Assembly: GCA_018302815.1 (NCBI GenBank)
Contig: JAGVZE010000007.1
Location: 230,993-294,992, forward strand
Length of the DNA: 64,000 bases
Source of the DNA: Candidatus Woesearchaeota archaeon
Lineage (GTDB): Archaea > Nanobdellota > Nanobdellia > Woesearchaeales > ARS49
Direction: 5' to 3'
Below are positions 14,283-23,307 of this stretch, one piece after another; within the stretch, counting starts at the first letter, position 1, and every line of letters begins with the position of its first letter. The notes below the pieces were generated by a model that saw nothing but the letters and a program-made list of their open reading frames with translations, made no database searches and was not told the origin of the DNA. A program made the position numbers and the translations under genes.

Positions 14283-17200
14283 TTGAGCGAAAGAGTCATA
14301 CGGATAGATGCAACAGTTCTGGTATTCGCAGTACTGTTAGTCGTAGCGACAGGCATGCTATTCCTTAGTACAACCCCTGATTCGCCTACGGGAAATCTGG
14401 TCATACCGCCCGCAGCTCCAATGGACTGTCAGTTTGTAGCAGGCACAAGCTGCCCAGGCTTATTCACAAAGATATATGCGATGAGCAATGGAACAAACGC
14501 TCACGCGGAACTTCCAAATGAGACAAATTACGCCGTCAGCGTATGCTGCAGAGATACAACTGCAAGCAATGTCATTAGCACGACATCAGGTCCTGTCGCG
14601 CTCCATCTGAGCAATTTCACGAACGCTCATGCCGAAAGATTCCTCAACACCAACTATAACGTATCAGTATTCTTCAGCTCAGCACCAAACCAAGTGTTCT
14701 GTCTCAATGTCGCGAACGGAAGCGGCACGTGTCCTGCTCTATACGGCTGTCTAGGAACGCTTTCAAATGAAACCAATGCCCATGTTGCCAATTGCAGCGC
14801 AGGCTCTGCGTACAATATAACTGTCTGTTGCAGCTTCGGAGGATTAATCACTGCATACTTCCATCCGGACCTCTCGTCAGGAAACCTTCTTAACGCGAAT
14901 GGAAGCATAAACGGCACGCTGATCGATAATGAAACGAGCTATCTTACCCAAACAATAACATATCTCAACTCAACAACGAACCGAAGGTTCCTTCGTTTCG
15001 AAGGATTCTTCAATCAAAGCGATGTCGACGCATCACTTCTTTTAATTCAATTCAATGATACTGCCGTTGCGATAAATACAAGCGGAGTAACAGGAGATAG
15101 CACAAACCACAGCCTTTTCTTGCCCAGAGACACCGTATCAAATCTGGGAGTGCGCGTTTGCCCTCAATCGTTAAATTTGACAGTTACAAATCAGACGTGC
15201 ACTAATGGACTTGAATATTACGGACCGTTCCCGCAGACTATCAGTAATTTTACGGTTCTATTCGATGGCGGAGAATACCGCATCGACAACCTCACAAGCA
15301 CAGGAGCAATCCTGCTCATCATAGTTAACAGTACAATACTTGATAGCAATCTGACTAACAGCTCGGTTTTCAACAGCACAATCATCAATAGCACGCTCAA
15401 TAATTCTCAGGTGAACATAAGCAACATCACCAATTCAACAATAATCAATTCCACAATTGTGAACTCGAGCAAGATAAACAGCACGATAATCAACAGCACA
15501 GTCATCAACTCAACCAATTATCTATGCAACATGTCTGTCTCTACAGAAATAAACAGCCAGTGCACACAAAGCAATTCCTCAAACAGCAGCCTATCTGGAA
15601 GCAATCTTACAAATTCATCTTCAGTCAACAGCACGATAATAGATTCGAACAAGATAAACAGCACGATGCACAATAGCACGATAACCCGTTCGACGAATAT
15701 GAACTGCACAATCTCGGGGTCAACTGAAAGCGGTTCGCTCTGCATCAATTCAAACGTGACCAATTCGACACTAGTCGATCTTACCGTCATAAACGCGAGC
15801 ATAATCAACGGATTCTGCAACAGCGGAACAATCGTGTTCCGCGGAAGTAATTTCCCCTGCCCAATCGCACTATTCGAATTCTTGCCAATGCAGACAACCA
15901 CAGACAAGACAGATTCACGCGATCCAGTCGCGGTCAGCGATACGTTCACTTATACAATCACTTTAACGAACAACGACAATGCGACCGCATTCAACGTGAC
16001 TGTGAACGACACATATCCTGCAGGAGTGACCTTCATCACGAGCAGCCCGCCTGCCACAGTAGGCGACAACTTCTTCGCACTTGGCAACATTACTGTCGGA
16101 CAAACGGCCACAATCAACATAACAGTATTAGTTAACTCAGTACCCAATGGAACCGTGCTAGTAAACGATTATGTTCTGACTCACGTGCGCGGTTCAGGAA
16201 TAGACTTTAACATAACAAACAGCACCACGACAACCGTGTTCGCGCTGCCTAATGTCACGACCAACAAGACCGATAATATCGACCCCATAATCAAAGGTCA
16301 ATTGTTAAATTATACGATATTTATAACAAACGATGGCGAAGAAGCAGCGTACAACACGACAGTCATAGAGACGTATCCAGCCGGCACGAGCTTTGTCAAC
16401 TCAACAATATCACCTTCAAGCGGAAACAACATTTTCCTAATAGGCAACATATCGCCAAATGAGACAGCAAATATCACGATAACTCTTCTAGTGAACACAA
16501 GCGTTGCAAACAATACCGTGATAAACAATACGTACGAGGTAAATTTCACAGGATTCCTTGGCAACCAGCTAAGCGTTAGCAATTTAACTAATACAACAGT
16601 ACTAGGATTCCCGGACCTGATCATAAGCAAGACTGACAGCCCTGATCCAGTCACATTCGGAGGAACGCTTGTTTACACAATCAACGTTTTGAACAATGGC
16701 GATGAGACCGCCAACAACACACTCGTAGCCGACATTTTTCCGGCAAACGTGAGCTATGTAAGCTCAAGCATAGCTCCATTGGATGCCAACAGCACGTACG
16801 ACCTTGGCAACCTTGTTTCGGGACAATCTGTTAGCTTCACAATAACAGTTCTTGCGCCCACAATCACCAGCACAATCGTCAATTCAATCAATGTCAGCTT
16901 CATAAACGCGACCGGCGTCAACACAACCATCAATACCTCACAGGCTACTTTAGTAGTGCCGCCAAGCACCGGACAAGGAGGCGGAAGCAACTCAATGCAG
17001 CACGGACAAATATACAGCGGTCCAAGATCTTATGGACTGGATGGAGACAGCATACTAACTCCTTTGCTCTCACGGCTAGATAGCGTGCAGTTCAGCATGC
17101 AAGATGGACTTCATACACTCACCGTTCTAGATGTATCGGCCAGCAAAGCGGTCGTCAGCGTGCAAAGCGCGCTTCAACAATTCGATATACTGCCTGACAA

Positions 17201-17882
17201 AACGCAAACAATCGATCTTACTGGCGATGGAAAACTAGACCTTCGCGTGCGCATAGTCAAAATAGTACAAGGACAACAAGTTCAGCTGTTAATAGAGAAG
17301 ATCAAAACACCCGTGACTATTGCTCAGCCAAGTCCAGTGGTCGAAGAAGAAATCGTTCCAACTTTGCAAGAACCAGCGCATCAAGAACCAGCATACGTCG
17401 GAGACGCATACCAAACACCAATGCAGGAAAAACTAGCCAGAAACGAATCACGCAAATCCACGGGATTCCTTCTCACAGCAGTTATAATCTTCATAGCTCT
17501 TGCAATCCTTGCCACGATGGTTTGGAGCAGAAGACGCGGCGCAAAAGAAGAGACTGAAGCAGTACGGCCAGAACAACAATTTGTTCCTCCTTTAGTACCT
17601 GAACCAGAATCAAATTACGTTCCAGAACCTGTTGTCGAGCATTTAGAAGAACCAGTTGAAGAGATAGAAATCGTGCACGAACCGAGCGTAAAAGAAGCCA
17701 AAGAACCAAAAGTTCCTAAACAGCCTAAAGCTCCAAAACAGACCAAGCCAAAAGCAATCAAAAAGACCAAAGAACAAGTATTGGCGGAAAAAGAAGAGCT
17801 CGCGCGAAAAAGACGAATGGCAGAGATAAAAGCGCGCATCAAGAAAGAAACAGCGAAAAGATTGCATAGACGGATAAACTGA
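14283..17882 (+). CDS. Large Asn-rich surface glycoprotein candidate with DUF11 repeats
   Basis: A 1199-residue membrane-anchored surface protein. An N-terminal hydrophobic segment covers residues 10-30. Three Cys-containing repeats (TNAHAE...TNY.VSVCC) span about 50-185. About 345-505 holds a solenoid-like tract of tandem INSTI.NS units, dense in NxS/T sequons. Three DUF11 domains begin near 536, 656 and 778 (each with KTD..DP and Y.I...N). A C-terminal transmembrane helix lies at about 1058-1080, then a Lys/Pro-rich cytoplasmic tail (PKQPKAPKQTKPKAIKKTK). The start is TTG with GAGG upstream and a TTTTAATATCC promoter. Probably heavily N-glycosylated; a role in adhesion or cell wall is inference. 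Confidence 0.85.
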   Translation: MSERVIRIDATVLVFAVLLVVATGMLFLSTTPDSPTGNLVIPPAAPMDCQFVAGTSCPGLFTKIYAMSNGTNAHAELPNETNYAVSVCCRDTTASNVISTTSGPVALHLSNFTNAHAERFLNTNYNVSVFFSSAPNQVFCLNVANGSGTCPALYGCLGTLSNETNAHVANCSAGSAYNITVCCSFGGLITAYFHPDLSSGNLLNANGSINGTLIDNETSYLTQTITYLNSTTNRRFLRFEGFFNQSDVDASLLLIQFNDTAVAINTSGVTGDSTNHSLFLPRDTVSNLGVRVCPQSLNLTVTNQTCTNGLEYYGPFPQTISNFTVLFDGGEYRIDNLTSTGAILLIIVNSTILDSNLTNSSVFNSTIINSTLNNSQVNISNITNSTIINSTIVNSSKINSTIINSTVINSTNYLCNMSVSTEINSQCTQSNSSNSSLSGSNLTNSSSVNSTIIDSNKINSTMHNSTITRSTNMNCTISGSTESGSLCINSNVTNSTLVDLTVINASIINGFCNSGTIVFRGSNFPCPIALFEFLPMQTTTDKTDSRDPVAVSDTFTYTITLTNNDNATAFNVTVNDTYPAGVTFITSSPPATVGDNFFALGNITVGQTATINITVLVNSVPNGTVLVNDYVLTHVRGSGIDFNITNSTTTTVFALPNVTTNKTDNIDPIIKGQLLNYTIFITNDGEEAAYNTTVIETYPAGTSFVNSTISPSSGNNIFLIGNISPNETANITITLLVNTSVANNTVINNTYEVNFTGFLGNQLSVSNLTNTTVLGFPDLIISKTDSPDPVTFGGTLVYTINVLNNGDETANNTLVADIFPANVSYVSSSIAPLDANSTYDLGNLVSGQSVSFTITVLAPTITSTIVNSINVSFINATGVNTTINTSQATLVVPPSTGQGGGSNSMQHGQIYSGPRSYGLDGDSILTPLLSRLDSVQFSMQDGLHTLTVLDVSASKAVVSVQSALQQFDILPDKTQTIDLTGDGKLDLRVRIVKIVQGQQVQLLIEKIKTPVTIAQPSPVVEEEIVPTLQEPAHQEPAYVGDAYQTPMQEKLARNESRKSTGFLLTAVIIFIALAILATMVWSRRRGAKEETEAVRPEQQFVPPLVPEPESNYVPEPVVEHLEEPVEEIEIVHEPSVKEAKEPKVPKQPKAPKQTKPKAIKKTKEQVLAEKEELARKRRMAEIKARIKKETAKRLHRRIN

Positions 17883-17945
17883 TTTTACAGATTCAATTAC
17901 AGGCATGATAAGTTTATTATACACAAAACTTACTTGCTTAAAGTT

Positions 17946-18884
17946 ATGACCTCTGAATTGAAATATTACTCATTGCCAGGAGAATTGACTGATTTAAAAG
18001 ATTTTCAAGAGTTTACTGATTGGTTGTCGCCTGAGCCGAGGGTTATTTTTCAGGTCGCGCAAGGCCTTATTATTCACGATATGTGGGTTGAACGGTACGG
18101 CGCTAAAATTAAAGCGAGCCCAAAGAGCGCCAAATGCAGCCCGAGCGCCAAAGATATTCTCGCGCAGGCATACAAGCTAAAAAACAGTTCTTTTGCACTG
18201 CCACGCAGCCTAGATGAACGCATTATTGGGTGCTGCAGAGAGTTTGCATTGCTTGCAACCGCATTGTTCAGGGCGAAGGGCAGGCCTGCGCGTGCGAGGT
18301 GCGGTTTTGCCTTGTACCTTGCATATCCCGGATTCTATGAAGACCATTGGGTGTGCGAGTATCACGATGGTAAGAACTGGATAGCAATCGACCCACAAAT
18401 CGATCCGTTCCAGCAGAGCTCTTTTCAGAATTATGCAAATACGCAAAAAAATATCGATTCTGAATATAAAAAAATGCTTTTGACCCTTAATCCACTGAAT
18501 GTCAGTTCTAAGCATTTTATTGATGCGGGAACAGCCTGGAAACTGTATAGAACAGGTAAAGTCGAACCGGACAAATTCGGCATCGGCGCAAATCCTAAAG
18601 AGTTCGGACTTAAAACCCTGTATGGCTCATGGTTTATGCGAGGTCAACTCCTTCGGGATTTCGCAGCCCTCAACAAGGTTGAGACTGTGCCTTTTCTTGT
18701 ACGCCTTGAAAAAAAGTTAGACTGGACTTCTTGGAGATTGGCTTCTGCAAACGATGATGAACTCACGAATAGCGATTTAAAATTACTTGATACAATCGCT
18801 AACTTGTGCGCAAAACCTGACGGGCGAATAACTGAAATAAACAAAACATACCAGAGCAATACTGGTCTTCATCCTTTATTGTAA
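17946..18884 (+). CDS. Transglutaminase-like superfamily protein
   Basis: The catalytic triad of the transglutaminase-like fold is visible in order: Cys in IIGCCREFALLATALFRAKG, His in DHWVCEYHDGKNW, Asp in WIAIDPQIDP. The spacing matches papain-like transglutaminase-core proteins of archaea and bacteria, which often act as peptidases. There is no signal peptide, so it is probably cytosolic. The ATG at 17946 lies about 30 nt after a TATA element (TTTATTATAC). C-terminal residues 190-310 are not recognised. It follows the surface protein gene by 63 nt but has its own promoter. Confidence 0.75.
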   Translation: MTSELKYYSLPGELTDLKDFQEFTDWLSPEPRVIFQVAQGLIIHDMWVERYGAKIKASPKSAKCSPSAKDILAQAYKLKNSSFALPRSLDERIIGCCREFALLATALFRAKGRPARARCGFALYLAYPGFYEDHWVCEYHDGKNWIAIDPQIDPFQQSSFQNYANTQKNIDSEYKKMLLTLNPLNVSSKHFIDAGTAWKLYRTGKVEPDKFGIGANPKEFGLKTLYGSWFMRGQLLRDFAALNKVETVPFLVRLEKKLDWTSWRLASANDDELTNSDLKLLDTIANLCAKPDGRITEINKTYQSNTGLHPLL

Positions 18885-18925
18885 CATAATTACTATGTTG
18901 TAAGAATATCTTTTTTTACTAAATC

Positions 18926-19222
18926 TCATGGAACAATAATCGTCTGCACCAATGGAACGCCAATCATCTGATTGCCGTCACGACACATGCTCATAATCGT
19001 TCCATATTCATTATGGTAAACTCTCGCAGGAGCTAAAGGCGCAAAACCGCTGTAAACGCACGCCTCTTCAGGAGAAAGTTGAGCTCTCTGGGCGCCGTAA
19101 TACCAACGACCGCCGCCGCTAACATAATACTGGCCGGTAAGAACACCGCTAAGCTCTGAAACAAGAATACCAAAGCCTACGAGCGCCACAAAAGCGAACG
19201 CGATGAAACCTCCTTTTTCCAT
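18926..19222 (-). CDS. Small membrane-anchored extracytoplasmic protein
   Basis: The 98-residue protein has one N-terminal transmembrane segment (GGFIAFAFVALVGFGILVSEL), then a Gly/Tyr-rich stretch and a small domain with two Cys. No family is recognised. The ATG at 19222 lies about 27 nt from a TTTATAAAC TATA box on the minus strand; an upstream ATG at 19264 lies before that box. Confidence 0.6.
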   Translation of the reverse strand: MEKGGFIAFAFVALVGFGILVSELSGVLTGQYYVSGGGRWYYGAQRAQLSPEEACVYSGFAPLAPARVYHNEYGTIMSMCRDGNQMIGVPLVQTIIVP

Positions 19223-19266
19223 TATACGTGTGATGGGTTTGTTGTTTATAAACGTTGCGGGCAAAG

Positions 19267-19297
19267 CTTAAATACGTGTACGTGTACACGTACGTGT
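19267..19297 (+). promoter_or_regulatory. vapBC promoter with palindromic operator
   Basis: A TATA element (CTTAAATACG) is followed by a perfect 14-bp palindrome, TACGTGTACACGTA (19279-19292), within an alternating TACGTG tract that ends at the vapB ATG. VapB proteins commonly repress their own operon, so this is the likely operator. Confidence 0.6.
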
Positions 19298-19522
19298 ATG
19301 ACGACTAAAACGCTCACTATAGCAGAAGATGCATATGACCTCTTACTCGCGAAAAAACGCGAAGATGAGAGTTTTTCGCAAGAGCTAAGGCGCCTTCTTT
19401 CAGGAACCAGAAAACGCTCGCTTTCGGATTTTTTTGGCATCATCTCGGAAGCACAGGGAGCCTCTATGCTATCCACCTTAGAGAAAATAAAGAAAGCAAA
19501 CAAGAAGCTGGTACGCCTATGA
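19298..19522 (+). CDS. vapB: VapB-type antitoxin
   Basis: A 74-residue protein starting MTTKTLTIAEDAYDLLLAKK and containing the REDESFSQELRRLL segment typical of the archaeal VapB (DUF217) antitoxin family. The N-terminal part should bind DNA as a dimer and the C-terminal tail should neutralise VapC. It overlaps the PIN toxin gene by 4 nt (ATGA). The message appears leaderless, with TATA about 27 nt upstream. Confidence 0.85.
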   Translation: MTTKTLTIAEDAYDLLLAKKREDESFSQELRRLLSGTRKRSLSDFFGIISEAQGASMLSTLEKIKKANKKLVRL

Positions 19523-19905
19523 AATTGCTCGATACGACGTTTTTGATAGACCTAGTGCGCGGCAATGAAAAGACCAGAACATTTCTTTCGGATACTGCTG
19601 AACTTGTTACCACTCAGATAAATATGTTTGAACTAATCCGCGGATTTTTCCTTGAAGGCGCCAAACCAGCCAAAATACTAGAACTGGCAGGCATGTTCGA
19701 AGCGATCCGTGTACTTCCCATGGACGATATAGCAATCATCAAATCAGCGGAAATCAGCGCTGACTTAACCAGCAGAGGCGCAATTATCGGAGACGCAGAC
19801 TGCCTAATAGCCGGAATCGCGCTTAGCAAAGGAGTAACGACAATAGTCACAAAAAACAGCAAAGACTTCAAACGGGTAAAGGGAATAACGATAGAAGAGT
19901 ATTAG
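19519..19905 (+). CDS. vapC: VapC PIN-domain ribonuclease toxin
   Basis: A 128-residue PIN domain. The acidic metal-binding residues appear in order: LLDTTFLIDL near the N-terminus, MFELIRGFF, then IIGDADCLIAG and TKNSKDFKRV. VapC toxins cleave RNA, often tRNA. It is the second gene of a canonical vapBC operon lying directly upstream of tRNA-Asn. Confidence 0.88.
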   Translation: MKLLDTTFLIDLVRGNEKTRTFLSDTAELVTTQINMFELIRGFFLEGAKPAKILELAGMFEAIRVLPMDDIAIIKSAEISADLTSRGAIIGDADCLIAGIALSKGVTTIVTKNSKDFKRVKGITIEEY

Positions 19906-19955
19906 AATAATGGTAGAAATCTTTAAAAAGGCAACGTTGTAGCTTCTTCATACAC

Positions 19956-20082
19956 GCCCCCATAGCTCAGCCGGTAGAGCGTGCGAGTGACTGATGGAAC
20001 GCCCATCTTCGCCACGAGGCTGTTATCTACCAAAGCTTAGCTAGAAACCGCAAGGTCGCCAGTTCGAGTCTGGCTGGGGGCG
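19956..20082 (+). tRNA. tRNA-Asn (anticodon GUU) with two introns
   Basis: Acceptor GCCCCCA/TGGGGGC, D-arm GCTCAGCCGGTAGAGC, T-arm GCCAGTTCGAGTCTGGC and discriminator G. The anticodon arm is TGCGG-CUGUUAA-CCGCA only after two introns are removed: 19986-20018 (33 nt, between positions 30 and 31 in the stem) and 20026-20046 (21 nt, canonical 37/38). The first is supported by a bulge-helix-bulge with helix CGTG/CACG and bulges CGA and AGG. A CTTTAAAAAGG TATA element lies about 30 nt upstream. Boundaries are by folding. Confidence 0.87.
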
Positions 20083-20134
20083 TTCCCGGCTAAGGAAACT
20101 TGGCCGGGGTTTTATTTTTGCGATTGATTTGACC

Positions 20135-21049
20135 ATGAACCTAGAACAAGCATTTGATTTCCAGAAAAACTATGAGCGCAAAGTAGCAGAAGCGGCAGAC
20201 TATCTGCGTCCTTTTCTTGCGGAACAGCCACATTTTGGGATTGTGCTCGGCTCAGGATTAGGAGACCTCGCTTCGCGCATAGAGCAATCAGTAGTCCTGC
20301 CGTATTCTTCAATTCCCAATTTCCCTGTACCAACAATAGAGGGACATGAAGGCAAACTCCACATCGGAAAATTACAGGGCGTCCCAGTCATCGGTCTTCA
20401 AGGAAGAAAACATTTCTATGAAGTCGCAGACCTTGCGATGAACGTCGGAATGCTCCAAGTTGTGTTTCCTGTACACGTATTAGCTGAACTATGCGTTCCT
20501 AATTATTTTGTCACCAACGCAGCAGGAGGACTTAATTTAGACTATCAAGTGGGCGATATGATGATCCTTCGCTCGCACATCAACATGATTCCAAGCCCGC
20601 TCCTTGGACAGCATCATTCGTTCAAACGTGTGAACGATGGCCAGCGCGTCTGGAGATTCCAGCCAATGAGCTTTGAATATGATCCGTCGCTTAGGAGTCT
20701 ACTCGAACAATCCGGAGAGCAATTCGGACAGACTATCCGCAAAGGAGTATATCTCGCAGTCACAGGACCTACTTATGAAACTCAGGGCGAATGCATCGCA
20801 TTCCGAGACGGCCTTCACGCGGACGCGGTCGGCATGTCGACAACGCCTGAAGTCATCATCGCGCGCAACAGAGGGATGAATTGCGTAGGATTCTCATGCA
20901 TCACCAATAAGATTGCTGCCGATGGCACGAACGCTACAAATCACGAAGAAGTAAAAGCGATCCTTGACTCCGCGCAGGTCAGGCACAGGCTCACTTCAAC
21001 GGTTGAGAACTTCTTTCGGGCTTATTCGCGCAATATCAGAAAACAGTAA
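20135..21049 (+). CDS. Purine nucleoside phosphorylase, trimeric (PNP-I) type
   Basis: The hallmark segments are FGIVLGSGLGDLASRI (phosphate loop), PTIEGHEGKL, the GRKHFYE stretch, TNAAGGLN, and the substrate region TYET with ADAVGMSTTPEVI and ITNKIAADGTNATNHEEV. It cleaves purine nucleosides with phosphate to give base and ribose-1-phosphate for purine salvage. The Asn in TNKIAADG is the purine-binding residue typical of guanosine/inosine-type PNPs. The ATG at 20135 is preferred; TATA-like TTTTATTT lies about 26 nt upstream. The length is close to the family's usual 270-300 residues. Confidence 0.92.
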   Translation: MNLEQAFDFQKNYERKVAEAADYLRPFLAEQPHFGIVLGSGLGDLASRIEQSVVLPYSSIPNFPVPTIEGHEGKLHIGKLQGVPVIGLQGRKHFYEVADLAMNVGMLQVVFPVHVLAELCVPNYFVTNAAGGLNLDYQVGDMMILRSHINMIPSPLLGQHHSFKRVNDGQRVWRFQPMSFEYDPSLRSLLEQSGEQFGQTIRKGVYLAVTGPTYETQGECIAFRDGLHADAVGMSTTPEVIIARNRGMNCVGFSCITNKIAADGTNATNHEEVKAILDSAQVRHRLTSTVENFFRAYSRNIRKQ

Positions 21050-21080
21050 CTTTTTAAAGACCCTTCTTTGAAATAAGCAT

Positions 21081-21341
21081 ATGCTCGCAAATTACGACCT
21101 TGAAATAAAGAACGTCATCGCGCGAATCAAAGCAGATAACGCGAAGATAGTGTGCCTGCAGTTCCCTGACGGGCTAAAACCGCACGCGGAATCCATAATC
21201 GCAGAGATAAAGAAAGAAACGCCGGTCACAATCATAACCTGGCTAGGTTCGTGCTGGGGAGCTTGCGATGTGCCCCTTGAAGTCAACCGCTTAGGAGTAG
21301 ACCTTCTCATACAATGGGGGCATTCTGAATGGGGACATTAG
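21081..21341 (+). pseudogene. Truncated Dph2, N-terminal 86 residues only
   Basis: The protein matches the first domain of archaeal Dph2, the radical enzyme that starts diphthamide synthesis on EF2. It has IVCLQFPDGLKPHAESII and WLGSCWGACDVPLEVNRLG, which contains the first iron-sulfur cysteine. It stops after WGHSEWGH, while Dph2 normally continues for about 250 more residues with two further cluster cysteines. A TATA element still lies about 27 nt upstream. The following membrane gene overlaps its end. It is either a remnant next to a full copy elsewhere or a broken only copy; dphB at 2186 is intact. Confidence 0.7.
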
Positions 21342-21739
21342 CCGCGCTCATCCCTCTTCTCGGACTAATAGCAGGACAAGTCATATCCTGGTTCACAAAA
21401 CAAGAAATCAAGAACGCTAAACGACTGCTGACATTTCTGTTCCACTTTCTTGTCTTCGCCGCAATAGCGTTCGATGCGTTTACTAGAAGGACTTGGACGC
21501 TTTACGCGCTCTTGCTCGTGTTCGCCTCGTTCGTCATTTATTCAACTGTAACAAAACAGGACACTGCACGCTGGACAACAATTTTTCTTGGCATTCGAGC
21601 GCCAATAGATACAACGCTTGCTTCAATATCATTTATAGCACTGCTCACGCTTGGAAGCCTTCACAAGCCAAAAGAACTACTTTTGCCTTGCGCACTTTAT
21701 ATCGGCGCAGTCACAATTCAACTTCTCGCGCAGCCTTGA
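21329..21739 (+). CDS. Polytopic membrane protein, unknown function
   Basis: A 136-residue protein with about four transmembrane helices (ALIPLLGLIAGQVISW, LLTFLFHFLVFAAIAF, LYALLLVFASFVIY, ASISFIALLTLG). No family is recognised. The start overlaps the end of the Dph2 fragment by 13 nt, and the 3' end overlaps the convergent phosphatidyltransferase-like gene by 29 nt. Confidence 0.6.
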   Translation: MGTLAALIPLLGLIAGQVISWFTKQEIKNAKRLLTFLFHFLVFAAIAFDAFTRRTWTLYALLLVFASFVIYSTVTKQDTARWTTIFLGIRAPIDTTLASISFIALLTLGSLHKPKELLLPCALYIGAVTIQLLAQP

Positions 21740-22205
21740 TAATATAGTCAAGACCGCTTATGACTGTGAGAATCACTGAGAACACCAGCAGATGATACGC
21801 GAAGGGAAGCTCTGTCAAAACAAACAAGATGGCAATCACCTGGCTTACCGTTTTCGCTTTTCCCATCCAACTCGCGCTCACTATTTTATCAGAAAGCACA
21901 CGCGCGCCAGTCACAGCGAACTCTCTTGCAATAATGACGAACGCCATCCAATGCTCGACACCTTGTCCTATCAAAAAAATCAAAGCCGCTCCTACAAGAA
22001 GCTTGTCTGCCAGCGGGTCAAGCACGGCGCCAGCGTGAGACTTCTCATTACGCCTCCTTGCAATCCAGCCATCAAACATATCTGAAATCGCAAGAATCGC
22101 GAAAATTATGATTGCGCTCGATCGCGACCAATACAAAAGAGCCAAAATAAAAAAAGGAATACCCGAAATCCTTGCCAGAGTTATCGAATTTGCCAAAGTC
22201 ACCAT
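21711..22205 (-). CDS. CDP-alcohol phosphatidyltransferase family (PgsA-like)
   Basis: A 164-residue membrane enzyme with the family signature DG..AR........G...D...D, read here as FDGWIARRRNEKSHAGAVLD followed by PLADKLL. It transfers an alcohol phosphate to CDP-archaeol, giving for example archaetidylglycerophosphate. Four to five transmembrane helices are present. It overlaps carS by 7 nt as the last gene of a three-gene lipid operon; which polar head group it adds is not visible. Confidence 0.88.
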   Translation of the reverse strand: MVTLANSITLARISGIPFFILALLYWSRSSAIIIFAILAISDMFDGWIARRRNEKSHAGAVLDPLADKLLVGAALIFLIGQGVEHWMAFVIIAREFAVTGARVLSDKIVSASWMGKAKTVSQVIAILFVLTELPFAYHLLVFSVILTVISGLDYIIKAAREVEL

Positions 22206-22693
22206 TTTTCCTCACGCACCCCCGCGTAAAACGCGAAATGATTCACAGCAATATGCGCTAACGCGCTTATAATCACTGCTAAAACTGCATCAAGCCAGCC
22301 TGGGAACCACACAAAACTTCCAAAAGCGAGCGCTCCCACAGTGAAATCAATTTGGTCAAACGGCACCCAAGACTTGCCGCTTTTTATTTTAATCCTGCGC
22401 TTGAAAAAACTCTTAACAGAATCGCCAATCAACGCGCCAAAACTTGCAAGCAATCCCCACGCTATCGGCGAGAAAGAGAACGGCCAGTACAGAGTTGAGA
22501 TAAGGATGGCCGTTGTTGTTCCTATGATTGTTCCACCAATCAAGCCCCTCCAAGTTTTATTCGAACCAAGAAGTCTTTCGCCGTTCAATGATAAACCAAA
22601 ATCAAGCGGAACCGTCCACGGCAGTTTTCTTAACAGCACAGGAGCCATATTCGCAACGTATGCGGGAATAAGCGCGTAAAGAACCAGAATCAT
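22199..22693 (-). CDS. carS: CDP-archaeol synthase (CDP-2,3-bis-(O-geranylgeranyl)-sn-glycerol synthase)
   Basis: A 164-residue membrane protein of the DUF46/CarS family. ANMAPVLL near the N-terminus, LGSNKTWRGLIGGTIIGT and LIGDSVKSFFKRRIKIKSGKSWVPFDQIDF are its conserved cytoplasmic segments. It activates unsaturated archaetidic acid with CTP to form CDP-archaeol, the branch point for archaeal phospholipids. It is flanked by two CDP-alcohol transferases in the same operon and is strong evidence that the host makes archaeal lipids. Confidence 0.95.
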   Translation of the reverse strand: MILVLYALIPAYVANMAPVLLRKLPWTVPLDFGLSLNGERLLGSNKTWRGLIGGTIIGTTTAILISTLYWPFSFSPIAWGLLASFGALIGDSVKSFFKRRIKIKSGKSWVPFDQIDFTVGALAFGSFVWFPGWLDAVLAVIISALAHIAVNHFAFYAGVREEKW

Positions 22694-23188
22694 TCACGAC
22701 CACCACAGAATTGACATCTTTTCCATAAACGACGCAGTGAGCAAGACCAGCATAACTCCTAACAGCCACGGCGCAGGCTCAATAGTTGCCATGTATAAAA
22801 CGCTTAAAAACACGCTGAACGAAGCGAGCTTTGAAAGATTAGTGTGAGGCAATGATGTTCTTTTTTTTAGAAGACGAGTTGCACTTTCAACGCAAATGAA
22901 AATCACAACAAGCCCAAATGTCCACCAGAACGGCCTTAGAATTGGAAATATCACAAAAATAAGCCAGCCAGAGCCGAAATAGAAAATATCAGCTATAGTA
23001 TCCAAAGTGCTGCCGAAGGCGGAAACTTGTTTCAATCTTCTCGCAAGATACCCATCAAGACTATCACTTGCACCTATAACGACCCACATTAACGCGAACG
23101 CCGCAGTATTTCTAGTGAACGCGAAGATGTACAAAAGAGGAGTCAACAGAATCCTCGAAGCGGTCACGGCGTTCGTGATGTTGAGCAT
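22694..23188 (-). CDS. CDP-alcohol phosphatidyltransferase family, second paralogue
   Basis: It carries the same catalytic signature, SDSLDGYLARRLKQVSAFG followed by STLDTIADIFYF, and about five membrane helices. It is a likely archaetidyl-head-group synthase with a different acceptor alcohol from the PgsA-like gene downstream. The ATG at 23188 lies 27 nt after TATTTTTATAG; a TTG at 23200 would precede the transcription start. It is the first gene of the operon, with its stop codon immediately before the carS start. Confidence 0.87.
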   Translation of the reverse strand: MLNITNAVTASRILLTPLLYIFAFTRNTAAFALMWVVIGASDSLDGYLARRLKQVSAFGSTLDTIADIFYFGSGWLIFVIFPILRPFWWTFGLVVIFICVESATRLLKKRTSLPHTNLSKLASFSVFLSVLYMATIEPAPWLLGVMLVLLTASFMEKMSILWWS

Positions 23189-23307
23189 TATAATGGACAA
23201 AGCAGAACACTATAAAAATACAGCGGAGGATCAACATTCAGAAAGGATTTTATCGAATTTTGCGCGTGTTTGTGAAAGTTTTATAAATCATTCTTATTCG
23301 TTCACAT

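Noticed and set aside
19956..20082. Reading the tRNA as Val(GAC) or Ile(GAU) with a single intron
   Set aside because: Those choices leave mismatched anticodon stems or a wrong base at position 37; the two-intron Asn(GUU) fold pairs perfectly.
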